Of a stretch of DNA of 64,000 nucleotides, positions 54,529-63,042 are shown in pieces (position 1 is the first letter of the stretch; each line of letters starts with the position of its first letter). A program made the translations under genes and the position numbers. This DNA is from Metabacillus niabensis (lineage in GTDB: Bacteria > Bacillota > Bacilli > Bacillales > Bacillaceae): contig NZ_JAIVLH010000013.1 in the NCBI RefSeq assembly GCF_020524345.1, positions 1 through 64,000 on the forward strand. Direction: 5' to 3'. Under the pieces are notes generated by a model, which ran no database searches, was not told the origin of the DNA, and saw only the letters and a program-made list of their open reading frames with translations.

Positions 54529-56477
54529 TGGTGAGTGCTGATTTGCTGGTTGTTGGTGAGGGCTTGCTGGCAGACCTTTTTTGTAAGGAGTTATCCTCAG
54601 AATTTCTGATTGTACGAAAGGCACATGTTGATCCAGTCGTACCAAAAACCATTGATTTAGCTCTGGTCTTACATGATGAATGGAATCCTTCTATTCATCA
54701 AATCTCAGAACATGTGTTTAGCTCAAGCAATACCCCATGGCTTCGAGGGTGTGTATCATTTGGAGAAGGTATTTTAGGACCTTTGGTTTATCCTGAAATT
54801 TCAGGTTGTTCTCAATGCGCGGATCTGCGCCGAATTATAACCGGAAGACATCGTAGAGAGATGTGGCAGATGCATAAAAATTTAGAGGACACTGGAAAAA
54901 CACAAAATGAAGCCTGGATATCACGGACAGGGTTATTACAGATGGTTTATCTCCTTAAAACAGAGATTCAGAGGTTTATCAAAGAAAAACAAAATCAAGT
55001 AGAGAAGAGGATTGGTTTCATCAACCTAAAAACATTGAAGAGTTCATGGCATTCCTTCCTGCCTGTTCCACAATGTACGGTATGTAGTTCCATACCTGAT
55101 GATTCACCGGAATTCGCTCGAATTTCCCTTCAGCAAAGTCCCAAGATCAGCATGGAAAGTTACCGTACCCGTTCATTAGATGACCTGAAAAATGTGTTAG
55201 CCAAAGACTATCTTGATTCTCGAACAGGTCTGCTTAATGATAAGATGTATAATCTCGTGCCTCCATTTGCGGATGTAACTGTCAATCTACCATTATTCGA
55301 GGGAGATGAAGGTACAGCCGGCCGTACAAATTCTTACGCAGCAAGTGAATTAACTGCCATTTTAGAAGGATTGGAACGATACTGTGGTCTCGAGCCACGT
55401 GGAAAACGGACGGTGGTATATGATTCTTATAAAAATGTAAAAGATCAAGCCTTAAATCCCCAATCGGTTGGTGTACATGAAGAAGCGCAGTATCAACGCC
55501 CGGGATTCCCCTTTGAAAAATTTGATTCTGAACGTTCAATGAATTGGGTCTGGGGTTATTCCTTTTTACAGGATCGACCGATTCTCGTCCCAGAGTTACT
55601 TGCTTATTACAGTTTGGGCTGCGGGTCACGGGGATTTGTCTATGAAACCTCCAACGGGTGTGCACTAGGAGGAAGTTTAGAAGAAGCCATTTTTTACGGC
55701 ATTATGGAAGTGGTTGAACGTGATTCGTTTCTTATGACCTGGTACGCAAAATTAGCTTTACCACGTATCGATCCATATTCTACTGAAGATGAAGAACTAA
55801 AGTTGATGATTGAGCGGATGAGTACAGTTGGAGGATATGATCTATATGTATATAACTCTACAATGGAACACGGAATTCCTAGCATTGTCGCATTAGCAAA
55901 AAACAAAAAGCAAAAAGGGTTAAACCTAATCTGCGCAGCCGGGGCTCATTTGGATCCAGTGCGGGCTGTGAAAACGGCTGTTCATGAGTTGGCTGGCATG
56001 ATGTTGACACTGGATGACAAACTGGAAGCAAACAAAGAAGACTATGTCCGTATGTTACAAGATTCTTCTTTAGTCCAACTGATGGATGACCATGGTATGC
56101 TGTATGGATTACCACAAGCTGAAGAACGGTTGCATTTTTTACTTAACAATCACTCACCTTCAAAAGCATTTAACGAAGAATTCAAGTGGAAGTCAAATCA
56201 TGCTGATCTTACAGAAGATCTTCAAGATATTCTTCAAGCGTTACGGAGCGTAAACTTGGATGTCATTGTCGTTGATCAGACTACACCTGAACTTAAACAA
56301 AACGGATTGCATTGTGTAAAAGTGCTCATACCCGGAATGGTGCCGATGACCTTTGGGCATCATCTAAAGCGCGTATCAGGTTTAGAGCGGATATTGCGGG
56401 TTCCTATGGAATTAGGGTATATGACAGACCCACTGACATATGAAGAGCTTAATCCACTTCCACATCCGTTTCCATAA
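54525..56477 (+). CDS. hcaD: YcaO cyclodehydratase with N-terminal zinc-binding region
   Basis: 650 residues. The N-terminal 200 residues are a reduced E1-like partner with C95-x2-C98 and C184-x2-C187, a likely structural zinc site. The YcaO domain follows from about 240: TNSYAASELTAILEGLERYCGLEP, then SNGCALGGSLEEAIFYGIMEVVERDSFLMTWY, both ATP-binding blocks. The C-terminus is PLPHPFP, the proline-rich PxPxP-type ending placed in the active site. It converts core Cys/Ser to azolines using ATP. Coupled to hcaF by a four-base overlap, 17 bases before the dehydrogenase gene. Confidence 0.92.
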   Translation: MMVSADLLVVGEGLLADLFCKELSSEFLIVRKAHVDPVVPKTIDLALVLHDEWNPSIHQISEHVFSSSNTPWLRGCVSFGEGILGPLVYPEISGCSQCADLRRIITGRHRREMWQMHKNLEDTGKTQNEAWISRTGLLQMVYLLKTEIQRFIKEKQNQVEKRIGFINLKTLKSSWHSFLPVPQCTVCSSIPDDSPEFARISLQQSPKISMESYRTRSLDDLKNVLAKDYLDSRTGLLNDKMYNLVPPFADVTVNLPLFEGDEGTAGRTNSYAASELTAILEGLERYCGLEPRGKRTVVYDSYKNVKDQALNPQSVGVHEEAQYQRPGFPFEKFDSERSMNWVWGYSFLQDRPILVPELLAYYSLGCGSRGFVYETSNGCALGGSLEEAIFYGIMEVVERDSFLMTWYAKLALPRIDPYSTEDEELKLMIERMSTVGGYDLYVYNSTMEHGIPSIVALAKNKKQKGLNLICAAGAHLDPVRAVKTAVHELAGMMLTLDDKLEANKEDYVRMLQDSSLVQLMDDHGMLYGLPQAEERLHFLLNNHSPSKAFNEEFKWKSNHADLTEDLQDILQALRSVNLDVIVVDQTTPELKQNGLHCVKVLIPGMVPMTFGHHLKRVSGLERILRVPMELGYMTDPLTYEELNPLPHPFP

Positions 56478-56494
56478 GAAGGGAGGATGGAAGG

Positions 56495-58060
56495 ATGAAT
56501 CTTGATGAGTTTTTGCACAATTTACATTTTGACGTCGATAAGGCTAGCATACCAAACTGGGAGGTGGAATGGGAAGATGACCCCCTAGCTTACAAGCTTT
56601 TCTATGACTTACCCGAAATTCCGCTTTCTTTGGATATCCCATTAACGCTGGAAGGTCAGGATGCTCCAGAAAAGCCAGATCTTAGGAAAATCGGTCACTT
56701 TCTTTGGTATGCTTATGGGATCACTCAATTTAACCAATCAGTTTTCCCGATGGATTCGACAGAGAATAATCTGGAAGTGATGCAATCTTATAGAAGGTTT
56801 GCTCCTTCAGGTGGAGGGTTGTATCCAAACGAATTATACGTCTATTTAAAAATTGACGACTTACCTGAAGGCATTTATCATTTTGATCCCTCTCACCACC
56901 GCTTAGTTCTATTGCGAGAAGGCAATTTTGACGATTATCTTACCCGGACGCTAGGATACCGATGTGATCTTACATCTTGCTTTGGCACTGCTTTTATCTC
57001 CACGATGTTTTGGAAAAACTTTTTCAAGTACAATAATTTTGCTTACCGTCTCCATGGGTTAGATACAGGTGTACTGATGGGGCAGTTATTAGAAGTGGCT
57101 AAGCGTTTTGGATTTGCATCCGGTGTGTACTATCAATATCTTGATCGTGCGATAAACCATCTTCTTGGGCTCGCCGAACAAGAAGAAAGCACATATGCCG
57201 TCATTCCGCTATCAGTAGAACCAACCATTTGGACAGGAAACCGTCATGGCGTGAATGTCTTAGCTGCAGAACTTTTACAAGAATTAACTCCTATACACCA
57301 TAAACATTATATTAAATCAAAGAGAATAAAAGAGTTTCCAATGTTACTAAGATTGAATGAAGCTTCTATGCTTGATTCTGCTACTTTTCGATGGATCGAG
57401 GAAAAGGAGAATAGAACAGTTGAGGGAAAGGTGGTACCTTTACCTCTGGTTAATCGGCTTTCATATGATTTCAAATCAATCTGTCAAAAGCGAATGTCAC
57501 CTGATATGGACTTCATTTTAGGAAAGGTAAGTCTAAATCAACTTGCCCACCTTCTAAATGAGGCAACAGCATCTTTCCGTTATCGTAATGACATAGAGCA
57601 AAGAAGTATAAATGAACCACGTGTCTCTATTTTTGCCTGTTTATATAATATAGAAGGGATCGCTAATGGAGCTTATTTCTATGACAATAGTGCACACACA
57701 TTGCACCTGGTAAATCCAGGGGACCACAGACTCATACTGCAATCAGGCATGTCATTAGGTAATGTAAATCTCCTGCAAGTACCAATCACCATACATGTTG
57801 TTGGTGATAAGGATTACGAGAAGGATTCACTTGGCTACAGAGGATATCGTATTCAACAAATGGAAGCGGGAATGCTCGTCCAAAAATTATTATTAGCGGC
57901 ATCAGCCCTTGAAATGGGTGGCCACCCGCTCCTCGGTTTTGACGTTCATCTAAGCGATCAACTATACAACTTGAACTCTCTTGGAAAAACTAGTTTTATT
58001 CAAATACCTATTGGACCTTATCGACAAAGACCATGGTTGATGGGAAGGCTTCATACTTAA
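56495..58060 (+). CDS. SagB-type TOMM dehydrogenase, tandem nitroreductase domains
   Basis: 521 residues containing two SagB/ThcOx-like halves. The first has YRRFAPSGGGLYPNELYVYLKIDDLPEGIYHFDPSHHRL and HGLDTGVLMGQLLEVAKRFG. The second, more diverged, has NIEGIANGAYFYDNSAHTLHLV and QMEAGMLVQKLLLAASALEMGGHPLLGFD. The enzyme oxidises azolines to thiazoles and oxazoles with FMN. Strong AAGGGAGGATGG ribosome site. It is the last gene of the cluster; no transporter, protease or immunity gene follows. Confidence 0.92.
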   Translation: MNLDEFLHNLHFDVDKASIPNWEVEWEDDPLAYKLFYDLPEIPLSLDIPLTLEGQDAPEKPDLRKIGHFLWYAYGITQFNQSVFPMDSTENNLEVMQSYRRFAPSGGGLYPNELYVYLKIDDLPEGIYHFDPSHHRLVLLREGNFDDYLTRTLGYRCDLTSCFGTAFISTMFWKNFFKYNNFAYRLHGLDTGVLMGQLLEVAKRFGFASGVYYQYLDRAINHLLGLAEQEESTYAVIPLSVEPTIWTGNRHGVNVLAAELLQELTPIHHKHYIKSKRIKEFPMLLRLNEASMLDSATFRWIEEKENRTVEGKVVPLPLVNRLSYDFKSICQKRMSPDMDFILGKVSLNQLAHLLNEATASFRYRNDIEQRSINEPRVSIFACLYNIEGIANGAYFYDNSAHTLHLVNPGDHRLILQSGMSLGNVNLLQVPITIHVVGDKDYEKDSLGYRGYRIQQMEAGMLVQKLLLAASALEMGGHPLLGFDVHLSDQLYNLNSLGKTSFIQIPIGPYRQRPWLMGRLHT

Positions 58061-58102
58061 TAGAATAAAGGGCTTCAAAGAAAATACGAATAATAAAACT
58101 AT

Positions 58103-58135
58103 AAACCTTGATTGGCTCTTGCCTTTCAAGGTTTT
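58103..58135 (+). terminator. Terminator of the TOMM cluster
   Basis: AAACCTTGA (58103-58111) pairs with TCAAGGTTT (58126-58134), followed by TCATGG; an outer TACGAA/TTCGTA pairing extends it. It is the likely end of the hca transcript. Confidence 0.6.
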
Positions 58136-58277
58136 CATGGTTCGTATATTAATTAAGAGTTGAACATGTTTTTAATGGTCTACAAAAAATATCACTAAGA
58201 ATATTGGGTGGAAGTAGGTCAATAAGAAGAAATAGTATGAGTATAAAGAAGTTTCGATAAATTAAGAAAAATAAAAA

Positions 58278-58314
58278 ATAAAGCGTTTACATTTTATGTT
58301 CGATCATTTATTAT
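58278..58314 (+). promoter_or_regulatory. Sigma-A promoter with overlapping cre-like site
   Basis: TTTACA (58286-58291) and TATTAT (58309-58314) are 17 bases apart. On the complementary strand TGTAAACGCTTTAT (58291-58278) matches the CcpA cre consensus at 13 of 14 positions. CcpA bound here would block the -35, giving glucose repression of the operon. The rest of the 58061-58515 gap carries two imperfect copies (58331-58352 and 58484-58505) of a GGARAAAGTAAGTG-type 22-mer. Confidence 0.65.
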
Positions 58315-58515
58315 ACTTAATAAAGGCAATGGAGAAAGTAAGTGATGGAGAATTGTTGTGAGGATGTCTTACAAACATGTCGAAATCATTAGAATTCTCA
58401 TGTATGCTCATAAACAACGGGGATTATATTGTTTTATATAAAATAATGACATATATTATTCGGGAAACTAATTAAAGTCACTGGAAAAAGTAAGTGGTGA
58501 AAAGAGGAAAAACAC

Positions 58516-59730
58516 ATGGATATTCAACGTACAGGGGACTTAAGGTTAATACAGGAGTTAAATCGATCGCTAATATTGGATACAATTCGTAAACGTGGTG
58601 CAATCTCAAGAACTGAAATTGCCAAAGCCATTAAGGTAAGTCCGACAACGGTTACATCTGCTGTAGCTGAGCTCATAAATGAAGGGCTTGTTTATGAGGA
58701 TGGAGTTGGAAGTTCAAGTGGAGGAAGAAAGCCGGTATTACTTCGCTTTAATCCGAAAGCCCACTTAGTCATTGGTGTATCGATCACGAACTCTTGTATT
58801 AAAATTGCAGATATGGATCTTGAAGGAAACATTCTAAAAAAAGAAGTACACCCTACGAACAATTGCCTTGGAGATGAGATGATTCTGCTTTTATTAGGAA
58901 TTGTTGAAAGCTTTACGAAGAATAAGACGGATCTTGAAAAATGCCAGGGGATTTCAATTATCACTCCAGGGATCGTGGATGCAAATAAAGGAGTCATTTC
59001 TTATAACTCAAAATTGAAACTATATAACGTTGAGTTGAAAAACATAATTGAGGAAAAAATTGGCTTACCTACTTTCGTTGATAATGACGCAAATGCATAT
59101 GTCTTAGCAGAAAACTTTTTTGGATCATTCAGCCATTATAAAGATTTACTATATGTAACGATTGGTGATGGTGTAGGGTCCGGTATTTTAATAAATGGTT
59201 CGATTTATCGTGGTTTTCTTGGCAGCTCAGGTGAATTTGGTCATACAACTGTCGTTCAAGATGGGGTGAAGTGTGATTGTGGCAACAAAGGTTGTCTAGA
59301 AAACTACACTAATTGGCCGACCATATATTCAAAAATCGTATCCGCGATCATCACGACAGGTTCTAACACAATTATTAAAGAGCTTTCACAAAATGATTTA
59401 AACGAAATCAAACCAAAGACATTTATTGAGGCTATTAACCGTCAAGATGAATTGGCAGTGGAAATTTTGGAGGAGGTTGTGAAATACCTTTCTATTGCCG
59501 TAACAAATATTGTTCATATGTTTAATCCACAAGTTGTGATCTTAAGTGGAAGTATAGTACAAGATAATCCGCGACTATTAAAACGAATTAATGAAATGGT
59601 AGCAAATAAGGTGATTCCGGTATTAAAAGATCGGGTTAACATCCAAAGTACATCACTTGGCCCTGATTTTGAATTACTCGGATCGGCAGCTGTGCTGCTT
59701 CATGGAAAGTTTAAATTTGAAATTTCTTAA
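58516..59730 (+). CDS. ROK family transcriptional repressor (NagC/XylR-like)
   Basis: 404 residues. The N-terminal winged helix is NRSLILDTIRKRGAISRTEIAKAIKVSPTTVTSAVAELINEGLVYEDG. The ROK sugar-binding part has VTIGDGVGSGILINGSIYRGFLGSSGEFGHTTV and the zinc motif CDCGNKGCLE. It probably represses this ABC transporter operon and is released by the sugar or its phosphate. AAAGAGGAAAA is a fair ribosome site. The ATP-binding loop near the start is weak (VIGVSITNSCIKIADMD), as in repressors without kinase activity. Confidence 0.9.
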   Translation: MDIQRTGDLRLIQELNRSLILDTIRKRGAISRTEIAKAIKVSPTTVTSAVAELINEGLVYEDGVGSSSGGRKPVLLRFNPKAHLVIGVSITNSCIKIADMDLEGNILKKEVHPTNNCLGDEMILLLLGIVESFTKNKTDLEKCQGISIITPGIVDANKGVISYNSKLKLYNVELKNIIEEKIGLPTFVDNDANAYVLAENFFGSFSHYKDLLYVTIGDGVGSGILINGSIYRGFLGSSGEFGHTTVVQDGVKCDCGNKGCLENYTNWPTIYSKIVSAIITTGSNTIIKELSQNDLNEIKPKTFIEAINRQDELAVEILEEVVKYLSIAVTNIVHMFNPQVVILSGSIVQDNPRLLKRINEMVANKVIPVLKDRVNIQSTSLGPDFELLGSAAVLLHGKFKFEIS

Positions 59731-59765
59731 TATATCTTAACCTTTAAGGGGGTGGTACTACTAGA

Positions 59766-59873
59766 ATGACACTACATCTTAGAACAACAGGTCGTTTTTC
59801 AGCTTTACTCTGGTTTTGGTTTGTCAATCAAAGGATAAAAAGGGGTGCAGGGAAAAATGAAAAAGATAGTTAG
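59766..59873 (+). CDS. Possible 35-residue leader peptide overlapping the binding-protein start
   Basis: ATG 59766 is nine bases after a very strong AAGGGGGTGG and reads MTLHLRTTGRFSALLWFWF..., stopping at 59873, seventeen bases into the solute-binding protein gene in another frame. It may couple or tune translation of that abundant protein. No homologue was recognised and it may be chance. Confidence 0.35.
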   Translation: MTLHLRTTGRFSALLWFWFVNQRIKRGAGKNEKDS

Positions 59874-61116
59874 TTGGATCGTGCTAACATTAATGATTAT
59901 CTCTTTAGTAGCATGTAGTTCGAATTCTAGTAGTGGAAAAGATAAGAAAACGCTAGAGGTTGCATTATGGGATGAAAATGCAGGCGATGCAGTTGATGCC
60001 TCAATCGAAGCCTTTAAGAAAGAACATCCGGATGTTGAAGTAAATGTCACGTATACACCATTTGCAGAATATTGGACAAAATTAAAAACAAGTTTAGGGG
60101 GAGGAAGTGGACCAGATGTATTCTGGATGAATGGTCCGAACTTTTATCAATATTCAACACAAGGCTTAATTAAAAATCTTGAATCATTTATTACAGAAGA
60201 TGCTTCATTTAACAAAGATACTTATTTCCCGGCTGTTGTGGATCTTTATTCATTAGAAGGAGAGTTATACGCTGCACCTTATTTTGTTGATGCTGTTGGT
60301 CTATTTTACAATAAAGAAATTTTTGACGAAGCAGGCGTAGAATACCCGGATGAATCTTGGACATGGGAAGACATAAAAACTGCCGGCGAAAAATTAACAA
60401 ACCCCGACAAAGGCATATATGGCTATGCCGCACATACTGTATCAAGTCAGCCAGGTTACTACAACTTAATGCACCAAGCAGGCGGTTTTGTCATCAGTGA
60501 TGACAAAACGACTTCAGGATTTAACACCCCAGAGGCTAAAGAAGCTTTCACCTTTTTAAAAGATTTACAGGATAAAGGTATATCTCCATCTACACAATCA
60601 CAAATTGAAACAGAAGTTGATCAATTATTTATTTCCAATAAACTTGCAATGATACCGGCAATCAATGTTAAAGCCTCTACATATACGGAGGAATTAGGAG
60701 ACTCTGTCGGAGTTGCACCACTTCCGGCAGGAAAGCAGGAAGCAACCATTGTCCATGGTATTGGCTGGGCAATGAATGAAAAAACAAAAGATGAAGACTT
60801 AACATGGGAACTAGTAAAGTATTTATCAAATGAAGATGGAAACCGCGTAATTGCTGAAACGGGTTTTTCAATCCCTGCGATTAAATCGATGAGTGATGTT
60901 TGGAAAGAATCATTACCATCATTGGATTTACAAGTCTTTATTGATGCTCAAGAGTCAGGAGCTGCTTATCCAGTATCAAAACGTACCGCAGAATGGCAAG
61001 ATGTTGAAACAAAAGAAATCCAAGCAGCCTTTTTAGGTCAACAGACAATTGACGAGGCGTTAGAGAAAATTGGAACGGAAATGAATGCCATATTAGAAGA
61101 AGAACAAAAAGAATAA
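59857..61116 (+). CDS. Sugar ABC transporter solute-binding lipoprotein (family 1)
   Basis: 419 residues from ATG 59857 behind AAGGGGTGCAGG. The lipobox SLVAC anchors it. TLEVALWDENAGDAVDASIEAFKKEHPDVEVNVTYTPFAEYWTKLKTSLGGGSGPDVFWMNG is the standard start of family 1 sugar binders, and VDAVGLFYNKEIFDEAGVEYPDESWTWEDIKTAGEKL follows. It captures an oligosaccharide or sugar at the outer membrane face and delivers it to the two permeases. The sugar cannot be named. A 14-bp stem-loop follows the gene. Confidence 0.9.
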   Translation: MKKIVSWIVLTLMIISLVACSSNSSSGKDKKTLEVALWDENAGDAVDASIEAFKKEHPDVEVNVTYTPFAEYWTKLKTSLGGGSGPDVFWMNGPNFYQYSTQGLIKNLESFITEDASFNKDTYFPAVVDLYSLEGELYAAPYFVDAVGLFYNKEIFDEAGVEYPDESWTWEDIKTAGEKLTNPDKGIYGYAAHTVSSQPGYYNLMHQAGGFVISDDKTTSGFNTPEAKEAFTFLKDLQDKGISPSTQSQIETEVDQLFISNKLAMIPAINVKASTYTEELGDSVGVAPLPAGKQEATIVHGIGWAMNEKTKDEDLTWELVKYLSNEDGNRVIAETGFSIPAIKSMSDVWKESLPSLDLQVFIDAQESGAAYPVSKRTAEWQDVETKEIQAAFLGQQTIDEALEKIGTEMNAILEEEQKE

Positions 61117-61123
61117 TAGAGGT

Positions 61124-61169
61124 TTGAGAAGGGACTATCACATATGAAAATGGCTGAATCCCTTCTCAA
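61124..61169. repeat. First intercistronic stem-loop after the binding-protein gene
   Basis: TTGAGAAGGGA (61124-61134) pairs with TCCCTTCTCAA (61159-61169) across a 24-base loop. With the next hairpin it lies between the solute-binding and permease genes. Confidence 0.55.
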
Positions 61170-61182
61170 TCTAGATGTTTAA

Positions 61183-61213
61183 TCTCTTCCCTTTATTGAA
61201 TAAAGGGAAGAGA
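61183..61213. terminator. 14-bp perfect intercistronic stem-loop
   Basis: TCTCTTCCCTTTAT (61183-61196) pairs with ATAAAGGGAAGAGA (61200-61213) around TGA. It is followed by A rather than T on the plus strand, so it more likely protects the upstream message from decay than ends transcription. That would give more binding protein than permease. Confidence 0.65.
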
Positions 61214-61242
61214 AAAAATCTAAAATGGAAGGAGAGATTTAG

Positions 61243-62184
61243 TTGGAAAATTCGTTAGCTACTGAGAAAAGACAGGAACCAGTACTACCTAAGGTGAGAA
61301 AAAAGAAGCCGAATAAAGAAGTATTATGGGCATATCTATTTATAGCTCCGATTGTTCTTGGCCTTTTCGTCTTTTATATGTTTCCGGCGATTGCGTCTTT
61401 TGCTCTCTCGTTTACGAAATGGAATGGCATTAGTACGGCAGAATATGTTGGGCTGGAAAATATCATAACATTACTAAATGATGAATCCTTTATTCGTTCA
61501 GTGCTCAATACGATCGTTTTTACGATTGTCTCTGTCCCGCTTTCTGTTATTTTTGCTCTTATTATCTCTTTGCTGCTGAACCAAAGAATTAAAGGAATGG
61601 TGATGTACCGTACGCTTTACTTCTTACCTGTTGTCACGATGCCTGTCGCAGTTGGAATGGTTTGGAAGTGGCTATATAACACGGAATATGGACTTATTAA
61701 TTACATGTTAGGTTCATTAGGGCTTCCACAACCGTCATGGTTGTTTGATCCAAATATTTCTCTGGTTTCCGTTATTTTAGTATACGTCTGGATGACGGTC
61801 GGAAATAATGTCATTCTCCTTCTGGCTGGATTACAAGGAATCGATAAAACCTATTATGAAGCTGCACAAATAGACGGTGCTTCAAAAATAAAACAGTTTT
61901 TCAACATTACACTGCCTCTTATCACACCAACTTTATTTTTCGTATTCATCACAGGGATGATTAGCTCGCTCCAAGTATTTGATTTAATTTATATTATGAT
62001 TGGGGAAAGTACGGCCCTGTTAGACCCATTACGGACAGTTGTATTCGGGGTATATGAAACAGGCTTTGAGTATTCACAAATGGGCATGGCTTCTGCGCAA
62101 GCTTTCCTCTTATTCTTAGCTATTCTGGCGGTTACAATCATTCAATTTGTCTTCCAGAAGAAGTGGGTCCATTATGATGGATAA
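61243..62184 (+). CDS. Sugar ABC transporter permease, MalF/UgpA type
   Basis: 313 residues from TTG 61243 behind GGAAGGAGAG. Six membrane segments, the first near 30-52 (LWAYLFIAPIVLGLFVFYMFPAIASFALSF). The EAA loop reads YYEAAQIDGASKIKQFFNITLPLITPTLFFV. It pairs with the next permease. No ATPase gene is present in the operon, so a shared MsmX-type ATPase encoded elsewhere probably drives it. Confidence 0.92.
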   Translation: MENSLATEKRQEPVLPKVRKKKPNKEVLWAYLFIAPIVLGLFVFYMFPAIASFALSFTKWNGISTAEYVGLENIITLLNDESFIRSVLNTIVFTIVSVPLSVIFALIISLLLNQRIKGMVMYRTLYFLPVVTMPVAVGMVWKWLYNTEYGLINYMLGSLGLPQPSWLFDPNISLVSVILVYVWMTVGNNVILLLAGLQGIDKTYYEAAQIDGASKIKQFFNITLPLITPTLFFVFITGMISSLQVFDLIYIMIGESTALLDPLRTVVFGVYETGFEYSQMGMASAQAFLLFLAILAVTIIQFVFQKKWVHYDG

Positions 62185-62201
62185 AAAGGAGTTGTTAACA
62201 A

Positions 62202-63014
62202 ATGAAATTAAAAATAGGTAATCATATTTTGCTGATATTCGGGGCATTTATCATGATTGTACCGTTTTTATGGATGGTTTCCACTTCGCTGAAAACATTT
62301 GGAGAATCTATGCAGGTACCGCCAACCATCTTACCGAAAGAATGGAAATTTGAAAACTATGCAGAAGTTTTTGAGAGTGTTAATTTTGTGAAATATTATA
62401 TAAACACAATTGCTTTAACATTTGGCAGAACGATCGCACAGTTGTTTTTATGTTCGCTTGCTGCATTTGCCTTTGCACGATTAACATTTCCTTTTAAAAA
62501 TACCATTTTTATCGCGATTCTATCTGTGTTGATGGTTCCTCCACAAGTTATTTTAATTCCAAATTATGCAATCTTAACACAGCTTGGTTGGATTGACACG
62601 TTTTATGCATTAATTGTACCTGGTATGTTTAGTGCCTTTGGTGTCTTTTTATTAAGACAGTTTTTTATGGGGATACCAAAGGAACTGGACGAAGCAGCAA
62701 CGATGGACGGATGTTCATTGTTCGGTATCTACTGGAGGATCATTCTCCCGAATGCAACACCGGCACTCATTGCACTAGGTATCTTTACTATCCTTGCAGC
62801 ATGGAACGATTTCCTCTGGCCGCTTGTGATGACTAGTTCTGAGAATATGAGAGTTCTTTCAGTTGGAATTGCTGCATTCCAAGGACAATATTCAACTGAT
62901 TATCCGTTACTGATGGCTGGAGCTGTACTTTCAACAATTCCGATGCTAATCATGTTTATCTTGTTCCAAAAACATCTCATTTCCGGAATTGCCTTACAAG
63001 GTGTTAGAAGATAG
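62202..63014 (+). CDS. Sugar ABC transporter permease, MalG/UgpE type
   Basis: 270 residues behind AAAAGGAG. Six membrane segments; MIVPFLWMVSTSLKT and the EAA loop ELDEAATMDGCSLFGIYWRIILPNATPALIALGIF are typical of the MalG side. AWNDFLWPLVMT follows. Starts 17 bases after the partner permease and completes the channel. Confidence 0.92.
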   Translation: MKLKIGNHILLIFGAFIMIVPFLWMVSTSLKTFGESMQVPPTILPKEWKFENYAEVFESVNFVKYYINTIALTFGRTIAQLFLCSLAAFAFARLTFPFKNTIFIAILSVLMVPPQVILIPNYAILTQLGWIDTFYALIVPGMFSAFGVFLLRQFFMGIPKELDEAATMDGCSLFGIYWRIILPNATPALIALGIFTILAAWNDFLWPLVMTSSENMRVLSVGIAAFQGQYSTDYPLLMAGAVLSTIPMLIMFILFQKHLISGIALQGVRR

Positions 63015-63042
63015 GTTACTAGAATTGCTTAGGAGGATACAG

